NCBI RefSeq assembly: GCF_009707545.1
Contig: NZ_WLYK01000003.1
Span: 186,001 to 250,000 of the forward strand
DNA length: 64,000 bases
From: Nakamurella alba
GTDB taxonomy: Bacteria; Actinomycetota; Actinomycetes; Mycobacteriales; Nakamurellaceae
Direction of reading: 5' to 3'
A model generated the notes under the pieces. That model was not told the origin of the DNA, did not search any database, and saw only the letters and a list, made by a program, of their open reading frames with translations. Below are positions 8,090 through 16,152 of this stretch, piece after piece (the first letter of the stretch is position 1; each line of letters opens with the position of its first letter). The translations under genes and the position numbers were made by a program.

Positions 8090-9109
8090 TCAGCCGAGGA
8101 AGGGGTGACCGCGGCGGATGAGCAGGCGGTAGAGGGCCTGCTGGATGTTCTCCCGCACCCGGTCGGCGAGGTTGAAGACCAGCATCGGGTCCTCGGACGA
8201 GCCGGCTGGCAGGTCGGCGGTGGTGATCGGCTCGCCGAACTCGATGATCCAGCGACTCGGCAGCGGCACCGCGCCGAGCGGCCCGAGCCACGGGAAGGTG
8301 GGTGTCACCGGGAAGTACGGCAGTCCGAGAGCCCTTGCCAGCGGCTTGATGTCGCCGAGCTTCGGGTAGATCTCCTCGGCACCGACGATCGCGGTCGGGA
8401 TGATCGGCACCCCGGTCCCGACCGCCGCCGACACGAAGCCGCCGCGACCGAAGCGCTGCAGCTTGTACCGCTGGGAGAACGGCTTGCCGACGCCCTTGAA
8501 CCCCTCCGGGAACACCGATACCAACTCGCCGGTGGTCAGCAGGCGTTCGGCGTCGGGATTGCAGGCCAGGGTCGCCCCGGTTCGCCGCGCGACCGGCCCC
8601 ATCACCGGGGTGTCGAACACCATGTCCGCGCCGAGGATCCGCACCGACCGGTGCGCGGGGTGATGGTCGTGCACGGCCACCGCGGTCATCAGCGCATCCA
8701 TCGCGACCGTGCCGGAGTGGTTCGCCACGATCAGCGCACCGCCGTCGGACGGGATGTTCTCCACCCCGAGAACCTCGACCCGGAACCACTTGTCGAACAG
8801 CAATCGGAGCGGTGGCAGGAACACGTGCTCGGCGAAATCCGGGTCGAACCCGAAGTCGTCGACCTGGTAGTCACCGGTGATCCTCCGGCGCAGGAAGGCC
8901 AGGCCTTCCGCGGCCTGCCGGCGCCAGCCGGTCTCCGCCGGCGGAGTCCCGGGCCCGTCGGTCCCGGGGCTGTCGTCAGCGATGGTTCCGCCGGCGGCTC
9001 CCGAGGTACCGCGATCCGAGGCTGTCGTGTCGCGCCCGGCCGTGCCGGGATCCGCCGTCGCGTTCTCCCGCACCGGATGCACCCGGGGATCGTCGATCGG
9101 GCCGGTCAT
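8090..9109 (-). CDS. PlsC-family lysophospholipid acyltransferase
   Basis: 339 residues. The acyltransferase motif is NHSGTVAMD (HX4D, about residue 130), followed by the FPEG-type motif VFPEGFKG near residue 195. It probably transfers acyl chains to lysophosphatidate or a related glycerolipid at the membrane, and is the counterpart of mycobacterial Rv0502. The first about 60 residues are a disordered Thr/Gly/Asp-rich extension. Its ATG overlaps the stop of the upstream epimerase-like gene (ATGA), so the two are translationally coupled. Confidence 0.9.
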   Translation of the reverse strand: MTGPIDDPRVHPVRENATADPGTAGRDTTASDRGTSGAAGGTIADDSPGTDGPGTPPAETGWRRQAAEGLAFLRRRITGDYQVDDFGFDPDFAEHVFLPPLRLLFDKWFRVEVLGVENIPSDGGALIVANHSGTVAMDALMTAVAVHDHHPAHRSVRILGADMVFDTPVMGPVARRTGATLACNPDAERLLTTGELVSVFPEGFKGVGKPFSQRYKLQRFGRGGFVSAAVGTGVPIIPTAIVGAEEIYPKLGDIKPLARALGLPYFPVTPTFPWLGPLGAVPLPSRWIIEFGEPITTADLPAGSSEDPMLVFNLADRVRENIQQALYRLLIRRGHPFLG

Positions 9110-10350
9110 CGGGCCGCCTTCCTGCGGCGGGGCGACCCGCCGTCGATCCCGACCAGATGGGGGCGCCCGGGGCGCTCGGCGGCGCGGCCGACGGTGTCGT
9201 CCACCACCGACGTCGCCGCACCGGGACCGGCCGCAGCACCGACACCGGCACCCGTCCCTCCGGACTCCGGTGGGTGCACCACGGGAGCGAGCGGATCGAT
9301 CCCGGTCCCGGCAGGAGCAGCGGAGCCGAGGCCGAGCACCGTGGTCAGCGTCCGCTCGACCTTCCCGATGGTGGACGGACCCACGGTGCGGTGCAGGGTC
9401 CGGGCGAAGTCGTCGAAGGCCTCGACGGTGGTGAAGGCGGGGTGGAAGCCGACCTCGTCGCGGAGTCGGGAGGTGTCGAGCACCCGGCCCGGGACCAGTG
9501 ATCTGACGGTCGCGGCGGAGAAGCCGCCCAACCGGCCGATCCGCATCGCGAGCCCCACCCCGTCCAGCGCCGACATCGGCACCGGCAGCGGGATCCGGCC
9601 GGCCCGGTGCACGGCCTGGACGACGGTCAGCGCGCCCTCGCCCGCGACGTTCACGATCCCGGACCAGCTGCCCAGCGCCAGGTGCTCGAGCACGGCGACC
9701 GCGTCCGACTCGTGCAGCAGCTGGAGTCTCCCGTCCCGGCCGGCCGCGACGGCGATCACCGGCGAGTGGGAGAAGTAGCGGGTCAGCGGGGTGTGCACCG
9801 TGGGCCCGATGACCTCGGCGAAGCGTGGCACGGTGACCCGGACATCGGGCCGGCGACGGGCGAACCCGCGGACGTAGCCCTCGATGTCGACCGCGTCGCG
9901 GGCGGTGCCGCTGCCCAGCGACCGGGCGGTGGTGTCCTCGGTGAGCACGGCCGGGTCCTTCGACGACCCGCCGTAGACCTTCGCGGTGGACCGGACCACG
10001 AGGTGCTGCACCGACGTCGCCCGCTGGCAGGCGGCCAGCAACTGCATCGTGCCGAGGACGTTCATCTCCTTGGCCATGGTGCGGGCCGCGGAGGAGGCCG
10101 GGGTGGCGGAGGCCGACGCATGGACCACGGTGTCCACCCCGGCGGCCTCGATGATCCGGCCGATCAGCGGGTTGCGGATGTCGGCGCGGGCGAACTCCGC
10201 GCCCTCCATCCGGGCCCGGGCGGCGGGCTCGGGCAGCACGGCGTCGACGCCGATGACCCGGTCCACATCGGGCCGGGACGCAAGAAGGCCGGCCAGGGCG
10301 GATCCGATGAACCGGGTCACCCCGGTCACCAGAATCGTCCGGCCGGCCAT
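9106..10350 (-). CDS. NAD-dependent epimerase/dehydratase-like SDR, GalE2 group
   Basis: 414 residues. The extended-SDR Rossmann start is ILVTGVTRFIGSAL (residues about 4-17) and DIRNP binds the cofactor edge. The protein matches the mycobacterial GalE2 (Rv0501) group in sequence and in its position between the HTH/bS22 genes and the PlsC gene. As in that group, the usual YxxxK catalytic pair is not where expected: the segment reads ARDAVDIEGYVRGF. A true sugar epimerase role is therefore uncertain. The last about 70 residues are Gly/Ala/Pro-rich and end with a basic tail. Confidence 0.85.
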   Translation of the reverse strand: MAGRTILVTGVTRFIGSALAGLLASRPDVDRVIGVDAVLPEPAARARMEGAEFARADIRNPLIGRIIEAAGVDTVVHASASATPASSAARTMAKEMNVLGTMQLLAACQRATSVQHLVVRSTAKVYGGSSKDPAVLTEDTTARSLGSGTARDAVDIEGYVRGFARRRPDVRVTVPRFAEVIGPTVHTPLTRYFSHSPVIAVAAGRDGRLQLLHESDAVAVLEHLALGSWSGIVNVAGEGALTVVQAVHRAGRIPLPVPMSALDGVGLAMRIGRLGGFSAATVRSLVPGRVLDTSRLRDEVGFHPAFTTVEAFDDFARTLHRTVGPSTIGKVERTLTTVLGLGSAAPAGTGIDPLAPVVHPPESGGTGAGVGAAAGPGAATSVVDDTVGRAAERPGRPHLVGIDGGSPRRRKAAR

Positions 10351-10404
10351 TCCTCCGCCTGTGCGGTGCAGGTCAGCGCTGCGCAGCGGTGATCGCCGGA
10401 GCGA

Positions 10405-10506
10405 TCACTTGCCGGCCTTGCGACGCGCCACGCGGGTCTTGCGGAGCAGCTTGCGGTGCTTCTTCTTCGCCATCCGCTTGCGGCGCTTCTTGATGACCGA
10501 ACCCAT
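10405..10506 (-). CDS. Small ribosomal protein bS22 / AURKAIP1-COX24 domain protein
   Basis: 33 residues encoded by ATG 10506 to TGA 10405. The start [12 protein letters not shown] and the rest of the protein are almost wholly Lys and Arg, typical of the actinobacterial bS22 protein found in the small ribosomal subunit (Rv0500B-like). It lies between the excisionase-type HTH gene and the GalE2-like gene, the same place as in mycobacteria. Its small size makes it easy to miss, but length, composition and context all agree. Confidence 0.93.
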   Translation of the reverse strand: MGSVIKKRRKRMAKKKHRKLLRKTRVARRKAGK

Positions 10507-10718
10507 ACCCACGACCTCTTGACTGGAGACGCCGGCCACCCTGGCCGACCTCTGGACGGAAACGAGCCTGAGAGCTCACCACCGGCGGTGGTCCCACACG
10601 GTGCTCGGGACATCGTACCGGCGCGACGGAACCCCGCCGGACGGAATCGGGGACCCACAGGCGCGCACGGACGACAGCCGGGTCCACCAGGACCCGGCTG
10701 CGGCTGGAGCGGCCGACC

Positions 10719-10940
10719 TCAGCCGACGTCGTTGTACGCGGTCTTGAGGTATTCGTGCACGGCGCGCTCGGGCACCCGGAAGGACCGGCCGACCCGCACC
10801 GCGGGCAGCTCGCCGGAGTGCACCAACCGGTACACCGTCATCCGGGACACTCGCATGACCGTGGCCACCTCGGCCACGGTCAGGAACTTCATCTCGGCGA
10901 GCGGAGCTTCCCGCACGCCTTTGTCTGGCGGTTGAGCCAT
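10719..10940 (-). CDS. Excisionase-family helix-turn-helix DNA-binding protein
   Basis: 73 residues from ATG 10940. Residues 17-65 form a MerR/excisionase-like winged helix: LTVAEVATVMRVSRMTVYRL, then GELPAVRVGRSFRVPE. It matches the small Rv0500A-type protein conserved upstream of bS22 in actinobacteria. Its DNA target is unknown; family members are regulators rather than true excisionases. ATG 10940 lies about 16 residues before the domain, as in homologues; a second in-frame ATG at 10892 is possible. Confidence 0.88.
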   Translation of the reverse strand: MAQPPDKGVREAPLAEMKFLTVAEVATVMRVSRMTVYRLVHSGELPAVRVGRSFRVPERAVHEYLKTAYNDVG

Positions 10941-11086
10941 CAGGGCACCGTCTTCCGGCACGCATCGCGCCGCCGGCTTCCCCACCGGCGAGCACTTTCG
11001 CGCTCGTGCTTGGTGAACTCTAGCGTTACCAGTGGTGCTGATGCGACGGTTCTGCTTCACGAATATCTGACGAACAGGAGTTCGGT

Positions 11087-11470
11087 ATGCGCATTCTTCA
11101 TCTCGCCGGCCTGCCGGCGTGGTCCGCGGTGACCGCGCCAGGCGCAACGACCGGCTACACCGAGTCCACCCGCGGGATGGATCTGGCCGAGGTCGGCTTC
11201 CTGCACGCCAGCACATCGGCACAGCTGCCCGGAGTGATCGACCGGTTCTACGCCGACGTCGACCTGGCCACCATGGTCGTGCTGGTGATCGACGTCGACC
11301 TCTGCGAGGCCGGCGGCTCCCCCGTCCGCTGGGACCCGGTCGGTGACCAGGAGTTCCCGCACATCTACGGCCCGCTGCCGGTCGCCGCCGTGGTCGCCAC
11401 CCTGCCGCCGATCCGGGATGCCGACGGAGGGCTCGCCCCGCTGGACCTCACCGGTCTCGACGTGGCCTGA
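11087..11470 (+). CDS. DUF952 family protein
   Basis: 127 residues. The family pattern is visible in order: HLAGLPAW near the N-terminus, GFLHAS at about residue 43, RFYADV and the FPHIYGPL signature near residue 100. The biochemical function of DUF952 is unknown. It starts at ATG 11087 with CAGGAG nearby upstream, and is divergent from the HTH gene and convergent with proC. Confidence 0.88.
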   Translation: MRILHLAGLPAWSAVTAPGATTGYTESTRGMDLAEVGFLHASTSAQLPGVIDRFYADVDLATMVVLVIDVDLCEAGGSPVRWDPVGDQEFPHIYGPLPVAAVVATLPPIRDADGGLAPLDLTGLDVA

Positions 11471-11491
11471 GACGTGGCCTGAGTCGGAAAA

Positions 11492-11532
11492 GCCGGAGCA
11501 GCCGGAGCAGCCGGAACAGTCGAAACAGCAGG
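11492..11532. repeat. Short CCGGAGCAG-type tandem repeat after the DUF952 gene
   Basis: Imperfect 9-bp units (CCGGAGCAG, CCGGAACAG, TCGAAACAG) follow one another between the DUF952 stop and the proC stop. This is a minor simple-sequence tract between convergent genes. Confidence 0.55.
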
Positions 11533-11603
11533 GACAGCGGGGGTCGGCAGGGACAGTCGGAGCGCGGTCCGCCCGCACCGGGGCGGCACCACGGCCGGCC
11601 GGA

Positions 11604-12407
11604 TCAGCGGTGCGCGGCGCCCAGCTCGGTGGACCGCAGGGCGGCGGCCTCGATGGCGGCGAGCAGCGCGGCCCGGACGCCGTGGTTCTCCAGCTCACGG
11701 ATCGCCGAGATCGTGGTCCCCCCCGGTGAGGTCACGGCCTCCCGCAGGGCCACCGGGTGCTCGCCGGTCTCCCGGAGCATCTTCGCCGCCCCGACCGCCG
11801 ACTGGATGATCAGTTCGGTGGAGACGTTCCGCGGCAGGCCGAGAAGGATGCCGGCGTCGATCATCGCCTCGACCAGGAAGAAGAAGTAGGCCGGTCCGGA
11901 CCCGGACAAGGCGGTGACGGCGTCCTGCTGGGCCTCCGGCACCTGGATCACGCTGCCGACCGCGGACAGCAACTCGCGCACCGTCTCCATGTCCTCCGGG
12001 CCGGCGTGGCTGCCGGCCGACATCACCGACATCGCCTCGCCGACCAGCATCGGGGTGTTCGGCATCACCCGGACCACCGGGGTACCCGCGGGGAGGTGGC
12101 GTTCGTACAGCGCGGTCGGCAGGCCTGCGGCGAGCGAGACCACCAGGGCCCCGGGCCGGATCACCGGGGCCAGCGAGACCAGCAGCGGTTCGATGTCCTG
12201 CGGCTTGACGCCGATCACCAGCACATCCGCCTCCGCGGCCGCCTCGGCGGTGGAGGCGGCCCGGACCCCGTGCTTCTCCGCCAGCTGCGCCGCCCGCCCG
12301 GACCGGGTGGTGACCAGCAGCGACTGCGGATCACGGCCGGCCGCGATGAGTCCGGACAGCAGGGCCTCGCCGATCTTGCCGGCGCCGAGGACGGCAACGG
12401 TGCGCAT
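11604..12407 (-). CDS. proC: Pyrroline-5-carboxylate reductase
   Basis: 267 residues. ProC reduces 1-pyrroline-5-carboxylate to proline with NAD(P)H, the last step of proline synthesis. The N-terminal Rossmann motif is VLGAGKIGEALLSGL (residues 5-19). The family signature region includes RVMPNTPMLVGE (about 118) and ALSGSGPAYFFF (about 170), and the C-terminal SPGGTT segment is present. Length is normal for the family. It is the Rv0500 counterpart and begins at ATG 12407. Confidence 0.96.
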   Translation of the reverse strand: MRTVAVLGAGKIGEALLSGLIAAGRDPQSLLVTTRSGRAAQLAEKHGVRAASTAEAAAEADVLVIGVKPQDIEPLLVSLAPVIRPGALVVSLAAGLPTALYERHLPAGTPVVRVMPNTPMLVGEAMSVMSAGSHAGPEDMETVRELLSAVGSVIQVPEAQQDAVTALSGSGPAYFFFLVEAMIDAGILLGLPRNVSTELIIQSAVGAAKMLRETGEHPVALREAVTSPGGTTISAIRELENHGVRAALLAAIEAAALRSTELGAAHR

Positions 12408-12466
12408 GGGTCCAGCCTGTCATGTCACCGGACCGGCCGATGACGGTCCGAGCCCGGTCCGAACCC

Positions 12467-12533
12467 GGGTCGGCACTGCCCCTGCCCCGGGTCGGCACTG
12501 CCCCGGGTCGGCACTGCCGGGGTCGGCACTGCC
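12467..12533. repeat. Four copies of a 14-bp repeat upstream of the MFS gene
   Basis: GGGTCGGCACTGCC occurs exactly at 12467-12480, 12489-12502, 12505-12518 and 12520-12533, at spacings of 22, 16 and 15 bp. The array lies between proC and the MFS transporter, with the pentanucleotide tract below immediately after it. Confidence 0.9.
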
Positions 12534-12605
12534 GGGGTCGCCCGGCTCCGGATCGGACGGCGCCGCCCGACTCCGCCGCCACCGGTACGGACCGGAACGA
12601 ACGAG

Positions 12606-12645
12606 ACCGGACCGGACCGGACCGGACCGGACCGGACCGGACCGG
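12606..12645. repeat. (ACCGG)8 pentanucleotide tract
   Basis: Eight perfect ACCGG units end 12 bp before the GTG start of the MFS transporter, inside its expected promoter/leader region. Copy-number change by slippage could alter spacing or expression (inference). Confidence 0.95.
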
Positions 12646-12657
12646 CGCAGGCCTACT

Positions 12658-13878
12658 GTGCTGCAGGTGATCCAGGAGTCCCGACCGTCCGGCCGTGCGC
12701 TGCTGGTGGCCACCGCAGTCGTGCTGCTCGCCGCGGCGCTGCGGCCGCCGGTCAACGCGCTGGGCGCGGTGATCCCGGAACTGCGGGACGACACCGGCCT
12801 GAACGGCGCCGCCGCCGGGCTGCTGCTCGCCCTACCCACCCTGTGCTTCGCGGTGATCGGCTTCGCCGCACCGGTGACGGCCCGGCGGCTGGGCACCCAC
12901 CGGACCGTCCAGTGGTCGCTGGTCGCGCTCACCGTCGGCCAATTGGTCCGGGTGCTGCCCGGCCCGGTCGCACTCTTCGGCGGCTCGACGCTGGCCCTGG
13001 CCGGGGTGGCGATGGCCAACGTGTTGTTGCCCGGTCTGGTGAGACTGCACTTCCCGCACCACATCCCGGCCATGACCGCGGTCTGGACGACGGTCATGTC
13101 CGCCGGCGGCGCGGTCGCCACCGGCGTGACGCTGCCGGCGGAGCGTGCGCTCGGCGGTGACTGGCGGCTCGGGATCGGCATGTGGGCTGCCCTGTCGGCG
13201 GTCACCCTGCTGCCCTGGCTGATGCTCGGCGGCCGCCGCGCCCGTCCGGTGCACGCGACCCGGGCCATCGGCCCCGGGATCGTCGCGGTCGCCCGGACCC
13301 GGCTCGGCTGGATGCTGGCCGGCTACTTCGGCACCCAGGCGCTGCAGGCGTACGTCATCTTCGGCTGGTTGCCGGAGCTGCTGATCGACCAGGGGATGAC
13401 CGACACCAGGGCCACCGCCTACGTCTCGATCCTGGGCGTGGTCGCGGTGCTGATCTCGGCCGTGGTCCCGTTCCTGCTGAAGGTCCTGCCGACCGTGGTG
13501 GTGATCGCCGGGATGGCGGGGTGCTACCTGACCGGCTACGTCGGGCTGCTGGTGGCCCCGGTCGGCCCGGCCGCGCTGTGGTGCGTGTTGATCGGGCTCG
13601 GCACCGGCGCGTTCCCGGTGGCGCTCACCCTGGTCGCCCTGCGCGCCCGCACCCAGGCCGGCACCACCGCCCTCTCCGGCTTCACCCAGTCCATCGGCTA
13701 CCTGATCGCGTCCTCGGGACCGGTGCTGTTCGGCTTCCTGCACGACCTGTCCGGTGCCTGGGATGCGCCGTTGCTGCTGCTCTGCGGCCTGCTGCTGGTC
13801 CACCTCGGCTTCGGGCTGCTCGCCGCCCGGCCGCGGATCGTCGAGGACGAGCTGCCGCCGGACACCGCCCGCGACTGA
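12658..13878 (+). CDS. MFS transporter, CynX/NimT-like
   Basis: 406 residues from GTG 12658 (a second GTG at 12667 is possible). About twelve hydrophobic segments are spaced as in the major facilitator superfamily. The N-terminal part ALRPPVNALGAVIPELRDDTG resembles the CynX/NimT cyanate and 2-nitroimidazole transporter branch. A GARR-type loop follows helix 2 (APVTARRLGTHR). The substrate is unknown. The start region is unusual because an (ACCGG)8 tract lies immediately upstream and no clear ribosome site is seen. Confidence 0.85.
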   Translation: MLQVIQESRPSGRALLVATAVVLLAAALRPPVNALGAVIPELRDDTGLNGAAAGLLLALPTLCFAVIGFAAPVTARRLGTHRTVQWSLVALTVGQLVRVLPGPVALFGGSTLALAGVAMANVLLPGLVRLHFPHHIPAMTAVWTTVMSAGGAVATGVTLPAERALGGDWRLGIGMWAALSAVTLLPWLMLGGRRARPVHATRAIGPGIVAVARTRLGWMLAGYFGTQALQAYVIFGWLPELLIDQGMTDTRATAYVSILGVVAVLISAVVPFLLKVLPTVVVIAGMAGCYLTGYVGLLVAPVGPAALWCVLIGLGTGAFPVALTLVALRARTQAGTTALSGFTQSIGYLIASSGPVLFGFLHDLSGAWDAPLLLLCGLLLVHLGFGLLAARPRIVEDELPPDTARD

Positions 13879-14166
13879 CGCCGGCCCCGCCAAGCGCAGT
13901 AGAGCGCCGCCCGCCAGATCCGATCCGGCGGGGATCTCGCGACCTCCTCGCGCCTACCGGGTGAGGACCGCTGCCGGCGGGATCCGCACAGCGTCCGCCG
14001 GCGACCGATGAGTTCCGCGATCGGCGCCGGTCCACGCTGCAAGGTCAGGAATTGGTCAAGAAACGGGGTGTACCGGACCCGCCCGGTTCGGTAGAACAGC
14101 CGTAGTGCCCACCATGACCGACCGGCGAGAACACCACCGGACGAGGGAACAGAGAGGGACACCGAG

Positions 14167-15201
14167 ATGGGCGACTCCACAGCAGGGCCGGCGATCCGGA
14201 CATCGGGGCTGGTGAAGGTCTTCGGCGGTACCAGGGCGGTCGACGGGATCGACCTGACCGTCGAGGCGGGCACCGTCTACGGCGTGCTGGGCCCGAACGG
14301 CGCCGGCAAGACGACGGCAGTCAAGATGCTGGCCACGCTGCTCCGGCCGGACGCCGGTGAGGCACTGGTCTTCGGCCACGACGTGGTCCGCGAGGCCGAC
14401 ACGGTCCGCAGCCTGGTCAGTCTGACCGGCCAGTACGCCTCCGTCGACGAGGACCTGACCGGGGACGAGAACCTGGTGCTGCTGGCCCGGCTGCTCGGTC
14501 ACGGCAAGCGCGCCGCCCGGGCCCGGTCCGAACAGATGCTGGCCGCGTTCGGGCTCACCGAGGCCGCCGGCAAGCAGGCCAAGAACTACTCCGGCGGCAT
14601 GCGGCGCCGGCTCGACATCGCCGCCAGCATCCTGTCCACGCCGAAGCTGCTCTTCCTGGACGAGCCGACCACCGGCCTGGACCCGCGCAGCCGCAACCAG
14701 GTGTGGGACATCGTCCGCGCCGTCGTCGGTCAGGGCACCACGGTGCTGCTCACCACCCAGTACCTGGACGAGGCCGACCAGCTGGCGTCCCGGATCGCGG
14801 TCATCGACCACGGGAAGGTCATCGCCGAGGGCACCAAGGGCGAGCTGAAGGCCTCCGTCGGCGTCGGCACGGTGCACGTCCGGCTGCGGGAGCCGGACCG
14901 CCGACCGGAGGCCGCCGGGATCCTGGAGCGCGCACTCGGTTCCGAGGTCCAGCTCGACTCCGACCCGGTCGCGCTGACGGCCCGCATCGGCGAGGCCGGC
15001 AAGGACGGGGGCGCAGCCGGCAGCACGCCGGTCACCGAGCTCGCCGCCGAGCAGGCCGCGAGCGCGCTGGGCGAGCTGGCCCGGGCCGGCATCGTCGTCG
15101 ACACCTTCTCACTGGGCCAGCCCAGCCTGGACGAGGTCTTCCTCGCCCTCACCGATCACCCGGCCACCGGTTCCGACGACTCCCGGGAGGTGGCGGCATG
15201 A
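14167..15201 (+). CDS. drrA: Daunorubicin-resistance-type ABC transporter ATPase
   Basis: 344 residues. Walker A is GPNGAGKTT (about residues 41-49), the signature is [10 protein letters not shown] (about 140) and Walker B is [13 protein letters not shown] (about 160). The sequence and the C-terminal about 100-residue DrrA-type extension place it in the DRA1 drug-export subfamily. It energises the permease encoded next, which it overlaps by ATGA. The start ATG 14167 has a purine-rich GAGAGGGACACCGAG upstream. The exported substrate cannot be inferred. Confidence 0.93.
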   Translation: MGDSTAGPAIRTSGLVKVFGGTRAVDGIDLTVEAGTVYGVLGPNGAGKTTAVKMLATLLRPDAGEALVFGHDVVREADTVRSLVSLTGQYASVDEDLTGDENLVLLARLLGHGKRAARARSEQMLAAFGLTEAAGKQAKNYSGGMRRRLDIAASILSTPKLLFLDEPTTGLDPRSRNQVWDIVRAVVGQGTTVLLTTQYLDEADQLASRIAVIDHGKVIAEGTKGELKASVGVGTVHVRLREPDRRPEAAGILERALGSEVQLDSDPVALTARIGEAGKDGGAAGSTPVTELAAEQAASALGELARAGIVVDTFSLGQPSLDEVFLALTDHPATGSDDSREVAA

Positions 15202-16043
15202 CCACGCTCGCCAAGAACATCGACGACGCCGACGCCAAGCTGGCACCGGCCGACCTGACCGGGGTGCTGGCCACCGAGCGCCCGCCGCGGCCCAGTGCCC
15301 TGTCCGCATCGATGACGTTCGGCTGGCGGGCCGCGCTGAAGATCAAGCACGTTCCGGAGCAGCTGTTCGACGTGACCCTGTTCCCGATCATGATGACGCT
15401 GATGTTCACGTACCTCTTCGGCGGTGCGCTGGCCGGCTCGACCACCGAGTACCTGCAGTACTTCCTGCCGGGCATCCTGGTCGCGAGCATCGCGATGATC
15501 ACCATGTACACCGGGGTCTCGGTGAACACCGACATCGCCAAGGGCATCTTCGACCGGTTCCGGACGCTGCCGATCTGGCGGCCGGCGCCGATGGTCGGCT
15601 ATCTGCTCGGCGACCTGTTCCGCTACGTGATCGCCTCGGTGGTCATCGTGGTGATGGGCCTGATCCTGGGGTTCCGGCCGGCCGGCGGGGTGGTCGGCGT
15701 GGTGGCCGGGGTCGGCGTGCTGCTGGTGTTCTGCTTCGCCTTCTCCTGGATCTGGACGATGTTCGGGCTGCTGCTGCGGTCGGAGAAGTCGGTGATGGGC
15801 GTGAGCATGATGGTGCTGATGCCGTTCACCTTCCTGTCCAGCGTCTACGTCGACCCTTCGACGATGCCCGGCTGGCTGCAGGCCTTCGTGAAGGTCAACC
15901 CGATCACCCACGTCGCGGACGCGGTGCGCTCCACCATGAACGGCACCTGGTCGGGCAGCTCGCTGATGTGGGTCGGCATCTGGACCGTGGCGCTGCTGGC
16001 GATCTTCGGACCGCTGACCATGCGGCTGTACAGCCGGAAGTAG
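15198..16043 (+). CDS. drrB: DrrB-type ABC transporter permease
   Basis: 281 residues. After a polar N-terminus of about 50 residues, six hydrophobic segments follow in the ABC-2 pattern, with the DrrB-like motif [17 protein letters not shown] (about 115-131) and the PxxFLSSVYV segment near the C-terminus. Its ATG overlaps the ATPase stop (ATGA), so the two subunits are translationally coupled. It ends just before a bidirectional hairpin at 16113-16152. Confidence 0.93.
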   Translation: MTTLAKNIDDADAKLAPADLTGVLATERPPRPSALSASMTFGWRAALKIKHVPEQLFDVTLFPIMMTLMFTYLFGGALAGSTTEYLQYFLPGILVASIAMITMYTGVSVNTDIAKGIFDRFRTLPIWRPAPMVGYLLGDLFRYVIASVVIVVMGLILGFRPAGGVVGVVAGVGVLLVFCFAFSWIWTMFGLLLRSEKSVMGVSMMVLMPFTFLSSVYVDPSTMPGWLQAFVKVNPITHVADAVRSTMNGTWSGSSLMWVGIWTVALLAIFGPLTMRLYSRK

Positions 16044-16112
16044 GCGCCCGGCAGTCGTTCACGGTCCCGCCAGGTCGAAGCACGTTCCGGCAGGTTGCAG
16101 GACCCGACACAT

Positions 16113-16152
16113 GCCCGGTGCACCGGAGGTCACAACCTCCAGTGCACCGGGC
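16113..16152. terminator. Shared bidirectional terminator overlapping the AAA gene stop
   Basis: An inverted repeat has 11-bp outer arms (16113-16123 / 16142-16152), one C-A mismatch, a 6-bp inner stem and a CACA loop. It lies 70 nt past drrB and contains the stop codon (16130-16132) and last codons of the convergent ATPase gene. On the plus strand it is followed by TTTCC. Confidence 0.75.

Noticed and set aside
9106-10350. Calling the GalE2-like protein an inactive outlier for lack of YxxxK
   Set aside because: The mycobacterial members as I recall them share this feature, so it is a family trait rather than a local anomaly.
12606-12645. Pentanucleotide tract as a CRISPR or replication iteron
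   Set aside because: The units are too short and perfect, and there is no replication gene nearby; a simple sequence repeat is the better reading.
11914-12657. Upstream in-frame extension of the MFS gene over proC
   Set aside because: It overlaps proC antisense and crosses the tandem repeats. The transporter fold begins after GTG 12658.
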